Below are positions 6,800 through 16,231 of a DNA stretch of 64,000 nucleotides, piece after piece. Source of the DNA: Desulfobacterales bacterium (lineage in GTDB: Bacteria > Desulfobacterota > Desulfobacteria > Desulfobacterales > JAEINQ01). The stretch spans positions 1-64,000 of the forward strand of contig JAEINQ010000019.1 in NCBI GenBank assembly GCA_016342285.1, read 5' to 3'. Position 1 is the first letter of the stretch; the number at the start of each line of letters is the position of its first letter. A program made the translations under genes and the position numbers. Below the pieces are notes generated by a model. That model did no database searches. It saw nothing but the letters and a program-made list of their open reading frames with translations, and was not told the origin of the DNA.

Positions 6800-7813
6800 T
6801 CACCCCCCGATGGGCCGGATGCCCACGGCCCGGCGAATCTGCTTCAGGAAGGGGGCACTGATTGCCCGGGCCCGCTCGGCCCCGTTGCAGAGCACCGACT
6901 CGACATAGTCCGGCGCTTCGGTCAACTCCGCATAACGGCGCCGGGGTTCGGCCAGGATGGCGTTGATGGTTTCAAAAAGGGTCTGCTTCATCTCCCCCCA
7001 GGCGATCCCCTCGGCGTAACGCCGACGCATGGCCTCGATTTCGTCGGGTTGGGCAAAGGCCCGATAAATTTCGAACAGGGCGCTGGTCGCCGGGTCTTTG
7101 GGCGCTTCCGGCGGTGAGGCGTCGGTCTTGATTTTCATGATGAGCTTGCGAAGCTTTTTTTCCGGTGCAAAAAGCGGAATGGTGTTGTTGTAGCTCTTGC
7201 TCATCTTGCGGCCGTCCAGGCCGGCGAGCACCGCGGTGTTTTCGTCCACCACCGCCTCGGGGAGAACGAAAAGCTCACCAAAATGGTGATTGAACCGGGC
7301 GGCGATGTCTCGGGCCATTTCAAGGTGCTGCACCTGGTCCCGCCCCACGGGAACCTGGGTGGCTTTGAACATCAGAATGTCGGCGGCCATGAGCACCGGG
7401 TAGCTGAACAGCCCCATGGTGATAGCCTTGTCCGGGTCATTGGCGCCGGTGGTTTCGTTTTCGGCCACGGCCGCCTTGTAGGCGTGGGCCCGGTTCATCA
7501 GCCCCTTGGCGGTTACGCAGGTCAGAATCCAGGTCAGTTCCGGAATTTCCGGAATGTCGCTCTGGCGATAAAAGATCGCGTTGTCCGTGTCCAGACCCAG
7601 TGCGATCCAGGCGGCCGCCACCTCCATGCTGCTTTGGTTGACCCGCTCGGGGTCGTGGCATTTGATGAGGCTGTGGTAGTCGGCTAGAAAATAGAAGGTC
7701 CGGGTGTTCGGGGACCGGCTGGCCTCGATGGCCGGGCGGATGGCACCCACATAATTGCCCAGGTGCGGGGTGCCGGTGGTGGTGATGCCGGTCAATGAGA
7801 TTTCTTGGCCCAT
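6800..7813 (-). CDS. trpS: Tryptophanyl-tRNA synthetase
   Basis: 337 residues, the normal length for bacterial TrpRS. Class I signatures are present: the HIGH equivalent [11 protein letters not shown] (residues 14-24) and the KMSKS loop [15 protein letters not shown] (about 205-219). Also visible are LADYHSLI and [27 protein letters not shown], which form the active site. It charges tRNA-Trp. The ATG at 7813 has a good AGGA eight bases upstream. It is flanked on both sides by long repeat-bearing spacers, so it is probably transcribed alone. Confidence 0.97.
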   Translation of the reverse strand: MGQEISLTGITTTGTPHLGNYVGAIRPAIEASRSPNTRTFYFLADYHSLIKCHDPERVNQSSMEVAAAWIALGLDTDNAIFYRQSDIPEIPELTWILTCVTAKGLMNRAHAYKAAVAENETTGANDPDKAITMGLFSYPVLMAADILMFKATQVPVGRDQVQHLEMARDIAARFNHHFGELFVLPEAVVDENTAVLAGLDGRKMSKSYNNTIPLFAPEKKLRKLIMKIKTDASPPEAPKDPATSALFEIYRAFAQPDEIEAMRRRYAEGIAWGEMKQTLFETINAILAEPRRRYAELTEAPDYVESVLCNGAERARAISAPFLKQIRRAVGIRPIGG

Positions 7814-8365
7814 GTTTTTTTCCTGTTTAAATTCAATTCACAGTTGGAATCCACGTCCTGCGGGCGTGGTCACAGTCAGTTGGCCATGTTGATAGAATTG
7901 TCGCCATTTGCCGATTATTGGTAATCACCATGAAGATCATGAAGGGTATGTAGCTAAAAATATAATATTATTTTAAAATTCTTCATGCACTACATGGTAG
8001 AAAAAATGACTTTTTACATGTTTATCAAAATTGATGAAACCGTAAAAAGTTTCAAAATGTCCTTTGGCGTCATTCCCGCATGGCGGGATCTCGGACTTTT
8101 TTACGAGAGCATCACGTTGATGAGTTGCTTCGCTCCAGCTCTTTTAAGCTAAAATATGGCAGAATTCCTTAATTTTAGGCACTTTAGGCATTTTAGGCAC
8201 TTCAAACTTCAAGCATCCAAACACAGCCCCTCTCAGGGGTAAACGGTTTTATAGTCGGATCCGAGGTGCTGCCCCCGATCCCGGCTACGACACCGGGGGG
8301 GGTTATACGGCAAAAGGCCCGGGCAAATCAAGCGGGCGGACTAAATTTTCCCTTTGGCCGGTCCG
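7814..8365. other. Gene-free spacer with repeat fragments
   Basis: About 550 bases without a credible gene. It holds a left-end copy of the composite repeat (GTTGGAATCCACGTCCTG then CGGGCGTGG, 7843-7870), an AT-rich stretch (7920-8050) likely to carry the trpS promoter, a TCATTCCCGCATGGCGGGA hairpin (about 8072), and a single arm of a TTTTAGGCACT tandem repeat (8175-8205). Confidence 0.5.
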
Positions 8366-11080
8366 TCAGTCGTCACCGGGGATTTCCGGTTTTTGTGAGG
8401 CCCCGGCCTTGGCGGCTTCGGCGGCAAAGGACCGGGCAAATTCCATTTCTTCGGCCAGGGTTTCAAGGCTACCGTTGAGTTTGGCGTCGAGGATGGCATC
8501 GAGAATTTTCCTGAAAACGGGGCCGGGGGCCAGCCCCATGTCCAACAGGGCCTTGCCGTCGAGCTGGGGCCGGACGAATCTGAGTTGGGTGAAATAACGG
8601 GATATGGCCTGTTTGACACGCTTTTTTCGGGTGACCGCCATCATGTAAAGGATCGGCTCGGTCTTGAATTCGGCAAGCTGCCTGTACATTTGACCGCGGT
8701 CCATCGGCGTGTGGCGTTCGAGCCAGTACAGGCATCGATCCGCATCAAACCGCATGTCGCAGATGAGCCTGCGGTATCTCGGCGCCAGTTCGAACCGTTC
8801 GCAAATGGCCTGGCTGGTCTTTCGGTTGCAGTGGCGGATCAGGATCATGAAATAGACGGCCCATCGCAAATAGGACTCTTCGAGAAAGAGCAGGTCGTAC
8901 CAGCTCAACACTTTTTTGGTGGCGTTGAATAAAGCCTCCAGGTCCTTGTTCATTTCGATGCCGGGATGGATGACCCCCAGCAGGTGGTAGTCGTTTAACC
9001 GGATGATGGAACGGCTGGGATTGTCCTCTTCAAGGATCAGACGGATTTCGGTGAACACGCGTCGGCCGCTGAGTTGCTTGAAGAAGTCCATTCTCACGGC
9101 GTTTTCGATAAGCCCCGAGGTGAGTTTGCCGATGGTAAAATCGAATCGCTGTTCAAAACGAATGGCCCGAAAGACCCGGGTGGGGTCCTCCACGAAGCTC
9201 AGGTTGTGCAGCACGCGCAGGGCCTTTGCCTTGAGGTCTTTGTGGGCGGCAAAAAAATCGATGAGGGTGCCGAACCGGCCGGGATTGAGCTGAATGGCCA
9301 GGGTGTTGATGGTGAAATCGCGGCGGGACAGATCGAGCTTGATGGAACTCATTTCGACGATGGGCAGTGCCGCCGGGAAACGATAGTATTCCATACGGGC
9401 CGAAGCGACGTCGATTTTGAACCCGTCGGGGAAAATGATCACCGCCGTTCCGAACTTTTCGTGGGTGTGGATGCGGGCTCCCGACATCTTGGCGTACTTG
9501 CGGGCAAAGGCGATGCCATCGCCTTCAATGACGATGTCCATGTCCTCGTTGGGGCGATAGAGAAAAAGGTCGCGGACAAAACCGCCCACCACGTAGGCGG
9601 AGCATCCGATTTCCTTGGCTGCCTCGCCGATGGACCTCAGCCGGGCCAGCAGTTCGGCGGAAATCCGTTCTTCCATGAATTTTAAGACGTTGCGGGTGCG
9701 TGCCTGAAAGATCCCGTCGGCCGGGTCGTTCTCCTGGTCGCGGCTGTTGCGGTTTTGCCGGACCAAAATGTTGAGCAGATCGGTGCGGGTGACCACCCCG
9801 CATATCCGGTCGTCGTCCATGACCGGAAGGATGCGTTGTTTGTTGCCGATGATTTTTTCCTGAATCTCTTCCAGACCTGCCTCAAGGCCTACCACGGCAA
9901 ACTCGGTGTTCATATATTCCGCCACGGCCGCATGGCCCAACTTATGGTACATGGCCTTTTCGATGACTTGCCGGGTGATGTATCCCTTGAGCGGACGGTC
10001 GCCGGCCCCTACCACCAACAGGGCATTGATGTTGTATCGGGTCAGCAGTTCCGCCGCGGCCGTGCAGGTGACATGGTCTTCCACGGCAATGGGCGGGGTG
10101 CTCATCAGGTCTTGGGCCCGCCTGCGGGGGCGGATGCTTCGGTGCAAAATGTCGATCAGACGGTGTTCGGTCTGGACCAGGGTCTGTTCGCGGACCGTGG
10201 CCGATGCCGCGTAGCTGTGGCCGCCGCCTCCCAGCGGTGTGAGAATGGACCCCACGTCCACTTCCGGAATTCGGCTGCGGGCCACCACGTAGATCTTATT
10301 GCCCATTCGGGCCAGGGCGAAGATGGCATCGAGATTTTCCATCTTTACCAGTTGGTGCACGAGAAAGGCGAAGTCCGGGACATAACCCTCGGTGGAGACG
10401 CTGGTGACAACCACCTCCACCCCGTTGACACTGCAGCGGGTGGCCGCCTGAATCATGTCGTTGAGCAGTGCGATCTGTTCGGGATTGACCTCGCGGCTGA
10501 TGAGATTGGCCACATCGTTGAGGTTGGCGCCGCAGGAGAGTAGAAAGGCGGCGGCCAGAAAGTCTTCCTCGGTGGTCGACGAAAACGTAAAGGATCCGGT
10601 GTCCTCGTAGATTCCCAGGCACATGATGGTGGCTTCGTCTGAAGAGATGGCGATCTGTCTTTTCCGAAGCTCTTTGGTGAGGATGGTAACCGTCGCCCCG
10701 GTCCGGCGATGAATGCCGAAATGCGGGACAATGTCGGTGTCCGTCGGCGGATGGTGGTCGTAGGCATGGATCTCCACACCCGGCCGATTGAGGACTTCGG
10801 CCAGGGGGCCGATCCGTTGGGCCTGGCGGGTATCGACGATTACCAAGCGGCCGATATTGTCCAGATCGACATCTTTTAGCTCGATCATATTGAACAGGTA
10901 AGCCATGGAGTTGATGAAAAAATTGCGTAGATTCTTTTCCTGGCTTCCGGGAAAGATCACCTTGGCTTCGGGGTAGAGCTTCTGGGCGGCCAGAAGGGAT
11001 GCGATGGCGTCAAAGTCCGCATTGACATGGGTGGTGATGACGGTCAAGGCGTCTGGCATGTCGGGGGTCTGGTTTTTCAC
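8366..11080 (-). CDS. DHH/CBS/poly(A)-polymerase fusion, probable A-adding tRNA nucleotidyltransferase
   Basis: 904 residues. Residues 10-310 are a DHH-DHHA1 phosphoesterase unit (THVNADFDAIAS, the DHH motif in HAYDHHPP, and GGGGHSYAASA). Residues 315-440 hold two CBS domains (DLMSTPPIAVEDHVTCTAAAELL, then YMNTEFAVV...GVVTRTDLLNILV). Residues 480-900 are a class II CCA/poly(A) nucleotidyltransferase (GGFVRDLFLYRPNEDMDIVIEG, SRRDFTINTLAI, ED-PTRVFRAIRFEQRFDF). Established: in some lineages CC- and A-addition are split between two enzymes, and the A-adding enzyme has this long architecture. A-adding activity here is therefore likely but inferred. The start is GTG at 11080 (GAGAAAAA just upstream); an ATG at 11059 is the alternative. 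The DHH unit could be an oligonucleotide phosphodiesterase linked to RNA turnover. Confidence 0.88.
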   Translation of the reverse strand: MKNQTPDMPDALTVITTHVNADFDAIASLLAAQKLYPEAKVIFPGSQEKNLRNFFINSMAYLFNMIELKDVDLDNIGRLVIVDTRQAQRIGPLAEVLNRPGVEIHAYDHHPPTDTDIVPHFGIHRRTGATVTILTKELRKRQIAISSDEATIMCLGIYEDTGSFTFSSTTEEDFLAAAFLLSCGANLNDVANLISREVNPEQIALLNDMIQAATRCSVNGVEVVVTSVSTEGYVPDFAFLVHQLVKMENLDAIFALARMGNKIYVVARSRIPEVDVGSILTPLGGGGHSYAASATVREQTLVQTEHRLIDILHRSIRPRRRAQDLMSTPPIAVEDHVTCTAAAELLTRYNINALLVVGAGDRPLKGYITRQVIEKAMYHKLGHAAVAEYMNTEFAVVGLEAGLEEIQEKIIGNKQRILPVMDDDRICGVVTRTDLLNILVRQNRNSRDQENDPADGIFQARTRNVLKFMEERISAELLARLRSIGEAAKEIGCSAYVVGGFVRDLFLYRPNEDMDIVIEGDGIAFARKYAKMSGARIHTHEKFGTAVIIFPDGFKIDVASARMEYYRFPAALPIVEMSSIKLDLSRRDFTINTLAIQLNPGRFGTLIDFFAAHKDLKAKALRVLHNLSFVEDPTRVFRAIRFEQRFDFTIGKLTSGLIENAVRMDFFKQLSGRRVFTEIRLILEEDNPSRSIIRLNDYHLLGVIHPGIEMNKDLEALFNATKKVLSWYDLLFLEESYLRWAVYFMILIRHCNRKTSQAICERFELAPRYRRLICDMRFDADRCLYWLERHTPMDRGQMYRQLAEFKTEPILYMMAVTRKKRVKQAISRYFTQLRFVRPQLDGKALLDMGLAPGPVFRKILDAILDAKLNGSLETLAEEMEFARSFAAEAAKAGASQKPEIPGDD

Positions 11081-11529
11081 TTTTTCTCTTTTGCCATGGG
11101 GCTAAAATTGTTAGCATTGACACAGTTGTCGGGGTTTCGCAAGTCTGCTGCCTGATTTTAATCCATCCTTTTGCAAAGGTCTCCGCAGGAGGCTTGTTGA
11201 CTGACGGTCGTTGGGGCGCTGGTGGGGCATCACCGATGGCAGTGATTGAAATCGCCTCCTACCGGGGAAATTTTCCAATAATTTCAGGTCCGGACTTGAA
11301 TTTTTCTGGAAAATGGGATTTAATGCCGTCAATTGAACCACCAGCATGCCCGGGCTATCCTCTGGGGGGCGCCTCCAGGCTTCATGGGCATGCTCCCCAT
11401 GGACTGCCGTTGCTGGCGATCTGGCGCATCGTTTCATAAAGACTGTGTGATTATAGCCCTTTGAGTTTTATCGACGACTGCCACTGATAGCGAAAGATAC
11501 GGTACCAGACATATTCGCGGAGGTCGATC
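11081..11529. other. Divergent spacer, no recognised gene
   Basis: About 450 bases between the minus-strand nucleotidyltransferase fusion and plus-strand pilC. Short open frames here (for example 11194-11439, which starts with TTG) show no family features or ribosome binding site. The last 90 bases are likely to hold the pilC promoter, and a GGAGG element precedes the ATG at 11530. Confidence 0.4.
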
Positions 11530-12741
11530 ATGCCGGTTTACGTGTGGAAAGGGACCAACAGGCAGGGCAAATCCCAGAAGGGGGAGATGGAGGCCGCCAG
11601 TGAAGACGGCGTTCGCGCCAGCCTGATGCGGCAAAAAATTACGCCCACCAAGATCAAGCCCAAGCCCAAGGATATTTTTGAAAATGTCGCCTTTATGCAG
11701 CCCAAGGTCACCCAGGCAGACGTCATTATGTTCTGTCGTCAGTTTTCCACCATGATCGATGCCGGTCTGCCCATCATTCAGTGTCTCGACATCTTGTACA
11801 GTCAGCAGGAAAATCCCACCTTCAAGAAGACCCTTAAAGAGATCAAGGAAGCGGTTGAAAGTGGACAGACCCTGGCCGAGGCCCTGAAGAAGTATCCCAA
11901 TTCCTTTGATAACCTTTTTGTCAACATGGTCGCGGCCGGAGAGGCCGGCGGTATTCTCGATACCATTTTGCAGCGCCTGTCGGCCTATATGGAAAAAGCC
12001 GCCAAACTCAAGTCCCAAGTCAAAGGGGCCATGACCTATCCGGCCATCACCATGGCGGTGGCCGTCATTGTGGTGGCTGTCATCATGGTCTTCGTCATTC
12101 CCGTTTTTGAAGCGATGTTTGCCGATTTCGGCGGGGCCCTGCCGGCCCCGACCCAGATCGTCGTGAATTTGAGCAAGTTTATCAGGGGCCAGATCGTCTA
12201 TATGATCGTCGGTTTTGCGATTTTTGTTTATGCGTTCAAACGGTTTATCGCCACCCAGAAGGGGCGCGCCATCGTGGATGAGGTCTCCTTGAAATTGCCC
12301 ATCTTCGGCCCGCTCCTGCGTCGGGTGGCCGTGGCCAAATTCACCCGCACCATGGGAACCATGCTCTCTTCCGGCGTATCGATTCTCGAGGCTTTGGAGA
12401 TCGTGGCCAAAACAGCGGGAAACGTCACCGTGGAAAAGGCCATTTACAAAACCCGCTCGGGGATTGCCGAAGGCCGGACCATGTCTGATCCGCTTTCCGA
12501 AAGCGGCGTCTTTCCCCCCATGGTCTGCCAGATGATCTCCGTGGGAGAATCGACCGGAGCCCTGGACGCCATGCTCGGCAAGATCGCCGATTTTTACGAC
12601 GAGGAGGTTGACCAGGCAGTGGAAAACCTCACCTCCGCCATCGAACCGGTGATGATGGTCTTCATGGGCGTGATCATCGGCGGCCTGGTGGTATCCATGT
12701 ACCTGCCCATTTTCAAGATGGCCGGAGCGGTCGGCGGGTAA
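11530..12741 (+). CDS. pilC: Type IV pilus inner-membrane platform protein PilC
   Basis: 403 residues. Two T2SS-F/GspF domains are visible: 65-190 (FCRQFSTMIDAGLPIIQCLDIL...VAAGEAGGILDTILQRLSAYME) and 270-395 (FTRTMGTMLSSGVSILEALEIV...VGESTGALDAMLGKIADFYDEE). Membrane segments lie near 170-195, 215-235 and 370-395. PilC is the platform that couples the assembly and retraction ATPases to pilin movement. The ATG at 11530 has a CGGAGG-type Shine-Dalgarno. The usual neighbours pilB, pilT and pilD are not in the window; a PilS-type kinase follows. Confidence 0.95.
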   Translation: MPVYVWKGTNRQGKSQKGEMEAASEDGVRASLMRQKITPTKIKPKPKDIFENVAFMQPKVTQADVIMFCRQFSTMIDAGLPIIQCLDILYSQQENPTFKKTLKEIKEAVESGQTLAEALKKYPNSFDNLFVNMVAAGEAGGILDTILQRLSAYMEKAAKLKSQVKGAMTYPAITMAVAVIVVAVIMVFVIPVFEAMFADFGGALPAPTQIVVNLSKFIRGQIVYMIVGFAIFVYAFKRFIATQKGRAIVDEVSLKLPIFGPLLRRVAVAKFTRTMGTMLSSGVSILEALEIVAKTAGNVTVEKAIYKTRSGIAEGRTMSDPLSESGVFPPMVCQMISVGESTGALDAMLGKIADFYDEEVDQAVENLTSAIEPVMMVFMGVIIGGLVVSMYLPIFKMAGAVGG

Positions 12742-12875
12742 GGTTTGTATCCCGAGGCGTTTGGACAAAACCAGGCGCCTTTTGGCCCGGCCTTCTCGTT
12801 GTGCCAGAGCCCGCATGCGCCACGCATGCCAGTCTTGGCCCGTCCTTGGCGATGAATCAATAGCTTTTGTCTCTT

Positions 12876-12955
12876 CACACTGATCGGGGGCGACAACCAA
12901 GACCCTTGCAGGGGCAAGCCAAAGCCATGTCCTCTGGGCGTGGGTTTTTTGCTTC
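12876..12955. repeat. Composite repeat, right-end copy
   Basis: Contains CACACTGATCGGGGGCGACAACC, here split by position 12876-12900, then CCTTGCAGGGG, then AAAGCCATGTCCTCTGGG followed by CGTGGG at 12919-12943. It matches the right halves of the complete copies. It lies 40-50 bases before the pilS start and creates a false N-terminal extension in that frame. Confidence 0.7.
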
Positions 12956-12998
12956 CCGATCCGAAGAGTCCCCCATTCCCGATCAACAGGAATCCGGC

Positions 12999-14387
12999 AT
13001 GGCCCAATCCAGCCCGCTGACCCAAGCCTCGGAAGGGTCGCATTTCGCCCCCGCCGGCCAGTCCGGGATTGCCCGGCCCGACCCGTCCGGCCTGTCCCAA
13101 CCGCTGAATAGTGAATTCCTTTATCGCATCAAGCTGCTGATGTTCATTCGGGTGATCTTTACGTCCCTGCTTCTGGGGTCCACCATTATTTTGCAGCTCA
13201 GCCAGATGTCGTCACCGACGGCCCTGCCCCTGCTCATGCTTTACGGCCTGATCGCAGGCATCTTCCTCATTTCGGTCGTTTACGTTGTTCTGTTGGGCTG
13301 GATGCAAAACCCGGTCCGATTCGCCTACCTACAAACCAGTGTCGATACCTTGATTGTGACGGCCATCGTATTTGTCACGGGCAGTTTTGCCAGCATCTTT
13401 TCCTTTCTCTACATGGTGGTCATCATCTATACCAGCATGCTTTTGTACCGGCGCGGGAGCCTGATCATGGCCGGTTTGTGCAGTATCGAGTATGGTGCCA
13501 TGATTGGACTCGAATACTACAGCATCCTTAAGCCGTTTGTCATGGATGCGGGCATTTCGGCGGTCAACTACTCATGGACCAGTGTTTTTTACAAAATCGT
13601 GATCACCATGGTTGCCTGCTTTGCCGTGGGTTGGCTCAGCGGGCTGCTCTCCGAGCAGACCCGAAAGACCCGAACAGAGCTTCGTTCCCTGGAGGACCAC
13701 ATCCGGAGGGTCGAGCGCCTGGCTTCCATGGGGGAGATGGCCGCCGGCATGGCCCATGAAATTAAAAACCCACTGGCATCCCTGGCCGGGTCAATTCAAC
13801 TACTCAAAGAGACCTTTGCCCCTGATCCGTCCGCTGAAAAGCTCATGCAGATCGTTCGTCGGGAGACCGATCGCCTCAGCGACCTTCTCAACGGCTTTCT
13901 TCTCTTTGCCCGGCCGCCGGCCGGCAAGGCGCGGGCCATTGATCTGGGCGCCGCGCTGGATGAAATCGTGTCCCTGTTCCGAAAGGACAATACGCGAAGC
14001 GACCGCATCCATATCCGCAGTTCGGTGACGCCCGGGATCTGGATCGAGATGGACCCCGTGCATCTGCGCCAGGTTCTGTGGAACTTGCTCCTCAATGCCG
14101 CCGAAGCCATCGACGATACCGGCACCGTTGACATCCACCTGGATATCCTGAAATCCAACAAGGCACGCATGGCCATCATCGACACGGGGTGCGGGATACC
14201 ACGGGAGCAGATTGGTGCCATTTTTGATCCGTTTTTTACCACCAAACCCAATGGCACCGGGTTGGGACTCTCCATGGTCCACGGTATTTTGGAGTCTTAC
14301 GATTGCCGGTTGGATGTGGATAGCGAGATGGGGCGGGGAACGCAATTTACGCTGATTTTCAACCGAATCGAACCATCCGAGCCTTGA
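12999..14387 (+). CDS. PilS/NtrB-type sensor histidine kinase
   Basis: 462 residues from the ATG at 12999; the frame is open farther upstream, but that part is repeat sequence. About six hydrophobic segments span residues 45-215. A short coiled linker then leads to the H-box GEMAAGMAHEIKNPLASL (phosphorylated His within AHEIKNP), the N-box LWNLLLNAAEAID, the G1 box IIDTGCGIP and the G2 box GTGLGLSMVHGILE. Six membrane segments and an NtrB-like kinase core are typical of PilS, which with PilR controls pilin transcription. The gene follows pilC, as in pil clusters, but no pilR follows; lysS does. The cognate regulator must be elsewhere or the kinase has another partner. Confidence 0.85.
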   Translation: MAQSSPLTQASEGSHFAPAGQSGIARPDPSGLSQPLNSEFLYRIKLLMFIRVIFTSLLLGSTIILQLSQMSSPTALPLLMLYGLIAGIFLISVVYVVLLGWMQNPVRFAYLQTSVDTLIVTAIVFVTGSFASIFSFLYMVVIIYTSMLLYRRGSLIMAGLCSIEYGAMIGLEYYSILKPFVMDAGISAVNYSWTSVFYKIVITMVACFAVGWLSGLLSEQTRKTRTELRSLEDHIRRVERLASMGEMAAGMAHEIKNPLASLAGSIQLLKETFAPDPSAEKLMQIVRRETDRLSDLLNGFLLFARPPAGKARAIDLGAALDEIVSLFRKDNTRSDRIHIRSSVTPGIWIEMDPVHLRQVLWNLLLNAAEAIDDTGTVDIHLDILKSNKARMAIIDTGCGIPREQIGAIFDPFFTTKPNGTGLGLSMVHGILESYDCRLDVDSEMGRGTQFTLIFNRIEPSEP

Positions 14388-14684
14388 GCCGGGGCGATGC
14401 CAATGCCTTCCCAGGTGCCTTTGGCGGTGCATGCCCTCAGAGGGGGGGGTTGACACCCCGGGCCAAATCGGTTAGCAAATTCGGTTCAATCAAGTTCGAG
14501 GATAAATTCAACCCGCTGAAAGGACAGGGTTATATTTTTACATCAAAACCCTGGTTCTTTGGGCCAGTCTGACGATTGACCAACGGCCGCCGCAACCGGC
14601 CGGCCCGCGAAACGACCGTCGGTGTTTAAGGCCCCCCCCCGGGGGGGCAGGCAGAAACACCAGCTTGGAGGAACCGCTACAACC
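14388..14684. other. Spacer before lysS with hairpins and a C9G7 run
   Basis: About 300 bases with no gene. A stem ACAGGGTT / AACCCTGG flanks an AT-rich loop at about 14524-14552 and could end the pilC-pilS transcript. A run of nine C followed by seven G lies at 14632-14647, and a GGAGG element (about 14667-14671) serves the lysS start at 14685. Confidence 0.45.
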
Positions 14685-16166
14685 ATGGAAAACGCCACGG
14701 ATACCATCGGCAAACGCCGGGAAAAAATCGCCAGTCTCAAGGACCAGGGCGTGGCCCTTTTTCCCAACGACTTTTCTGTTGAGCATACCGTTTCAACCCT
14801 CATGGAAATGGCGGTGCAAGCGCCGGAAACCCTGACCGAAGACGGTCCCGTATTTGCCGTCGCAGGCCGGATCATGGCCTTGAACCGGTTCGGCAAGGCG
14901 GCCTTTATCCGTTTCCGGGACCGGTCCGGCCAGATGCAGGCCTATGTCCAGAAAAACAGGGTGGGCGATGAGGCCTTTGCCCTGTTTAAGCAACTCGATA
15001 TCGGGGACTTCATCGGGCTCACCGGCCCCATGTTTCAGACGCGTACCGGCGAATGGACCCTGCTGGTCACCGAGTTCCGGCTTTTGTGCAAGGCAACCCT
15101 TCCGCTGCCGGAAAAGTTCCATGGACTCAAAGATCCGGAAAAGCGCTACCGCAAACGATATATCGATCTGGTTATGAACCCCGATGTCCGCGACATTTTC
15201 ATTCGTAGAAGCCTTATTATTCAGGAAATCCGGCGTTTTCTGTTGAACCGGGATTTCCTGGAGGTGGAAACCCCGATGATGCAGCCGCTTCCCGGCGGTG
15301 CCGAGGCCACCCCCTTTGTCACCCACCACAATGCCCTGAACATGGACCTCTACCTGCGGATCGCTCCGGAGCTCTACCTCAAGCGACTGGTGGTGGGCGG
15401 GTTTGAGCGGGTTTTCGAAATCAATCGCAACTTTAGAAACGAAGGGGTCTCCACCCGCCACAACCCCGAATTTACCATGCTGGAATTTTATCAGGCTTAC
15501 GCTACCTACACCGATCTGATGGACCTTACCGAGTCCTTGTTCCGTCAAATCGCCGAGTCGGTGCTGGGTTCAACCGCTTTCACCTATCAGGGAAACCCCA
15601 TTGATTTCGGTGCCCCCTGGCGGCGGATGACCCTGGCCCAGGCCCTTTCCGAGATCGGCGGCTTGCCGCCGGCGTTGCTGCAAGACCGGGCGGGACTGCT
15701 GGACTTTGCCGAGAAACGGGGCGTGCGGATGACCAAGGCCGGCCGTTTGGGCAAGGTGATCACCAAGCTTTTCGATACATTGGTGGAACCGAAACTCATC
15801 GCCCCCACTTTCATTACCGGTTATCCGGTGGAGGTGTCTCCGCTTTCCCGCCGCAGCGATACCGAACCCGACCTGACCGAGCGGTTTGAGCTCTTTATCG
15901 CCGGCTACGAAATTGCCAACGGATTCTCAGAACTCAACGACCCCGAGGACCAAAAATCGCGGTTTCTCCAACAGGTGGCTGACCGGGAAGCCGGTGATCA
16001 GGAGGCCCATGTGATGGACGCGGATTACATTGAGGCCCTGGAATACGGTCTGCCGCCCACGGCCGGCGAAGGGATCGGCATCGATCGGCTCACCATGCTT
16101 TTGACCGATGCGGCGTCCATTCGTGAAGTCATCCTGTTTCCGCAAATGAAACCTTCAGCCGTTTGA
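14685..16166 (+). CDS. lysS: Lysyl-tRNA synthetase, class II
   Basis: 493 residues. An N-terminal OB-fold anticodon-binding domain (about 50-150: VAGRIMALNRFGKAAFIRFRDRSGQMQ) is followed by the class II core. Motif 2 region: FEINRNFRNEGVSTRHNPEFTMLE. Motif 3: GEGIGIDRLTMLLTD. LEVETPMMQPLPGGAEATPF is typical of LysRS. It charges tRNA-Lys in the cytoplasm. The ATG at 14685 follows TTGGAGGAACC; the longer open frame from 14622 lacks conservation. The gene leads a plus-strand run into lolCE-lolD-bamA. Confidence 0.96.
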   Translation: MENATDTIGKRREKIASLKDQGVALFPNDFSVEHTVSTLMEMAVQAPETLTEDGPVFAVAGRIMALNRFGKAAFIRFRDRSGQMQAYVQKNRVGDEAFALFKQLDIGDFIGLTGPMFQTRTGEWTLLVTEFRLLCKATLPLPEKFHGLKDPEKRYRKRYIDLVMNPDVRDIFIRRSLIIQEIRRFLLNRDFLEVETPMMQPLPGGAEATPFVTHHNALNMDLYLRIAPELYLKRLVVGGFERVFEINRNFRNEGVSTRHNPEFTMLEFYQAYATYTDLMDLTESLFRQIAESVLGSTAFTYQGNPIDFGAPWRRMTLAQALSEIGGLPPALLQDRAGLLDFAEKRGVRMTKAGRLGKVITKLFDTLVEPKLIAPTFITGYPVEVSPLSRRSDTEPDLTERFELFIAGYEIANGFSELNDPEDQKSRFLQQVADREAGDQEAHVMDADYIEALEYGLPPTAGEGIGIDRLTMLLTDAASIREVILFPQMKPSAV

Positions 16167-16231
16167 AACCCGCGGCCATACGGATGGGCTTCGGCAACCC
16201 CTGATGCCGGTCGCATTGACGGGAATGGACC

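Noticed and set aside
11194-11439. 81-residue plus-strand open frame before pilC
   Set aside because: It starts with TTG, has no Shine-Dalgarno and shows no recognisable motif.
11434-12900. 488-residue minus-strand open frame opposite pilC
   Set aside because: Histidine/glycine-rich antisense frame typical of GC-rich coding DNA; pilC on the plus strand has clear domains.
12867-12998. N-terminal extension of the PilS-like kinase
   Set aside because: The extra residues are encoded by a composite-repeat end, and conserved sequence starts after the ATG at 12999.
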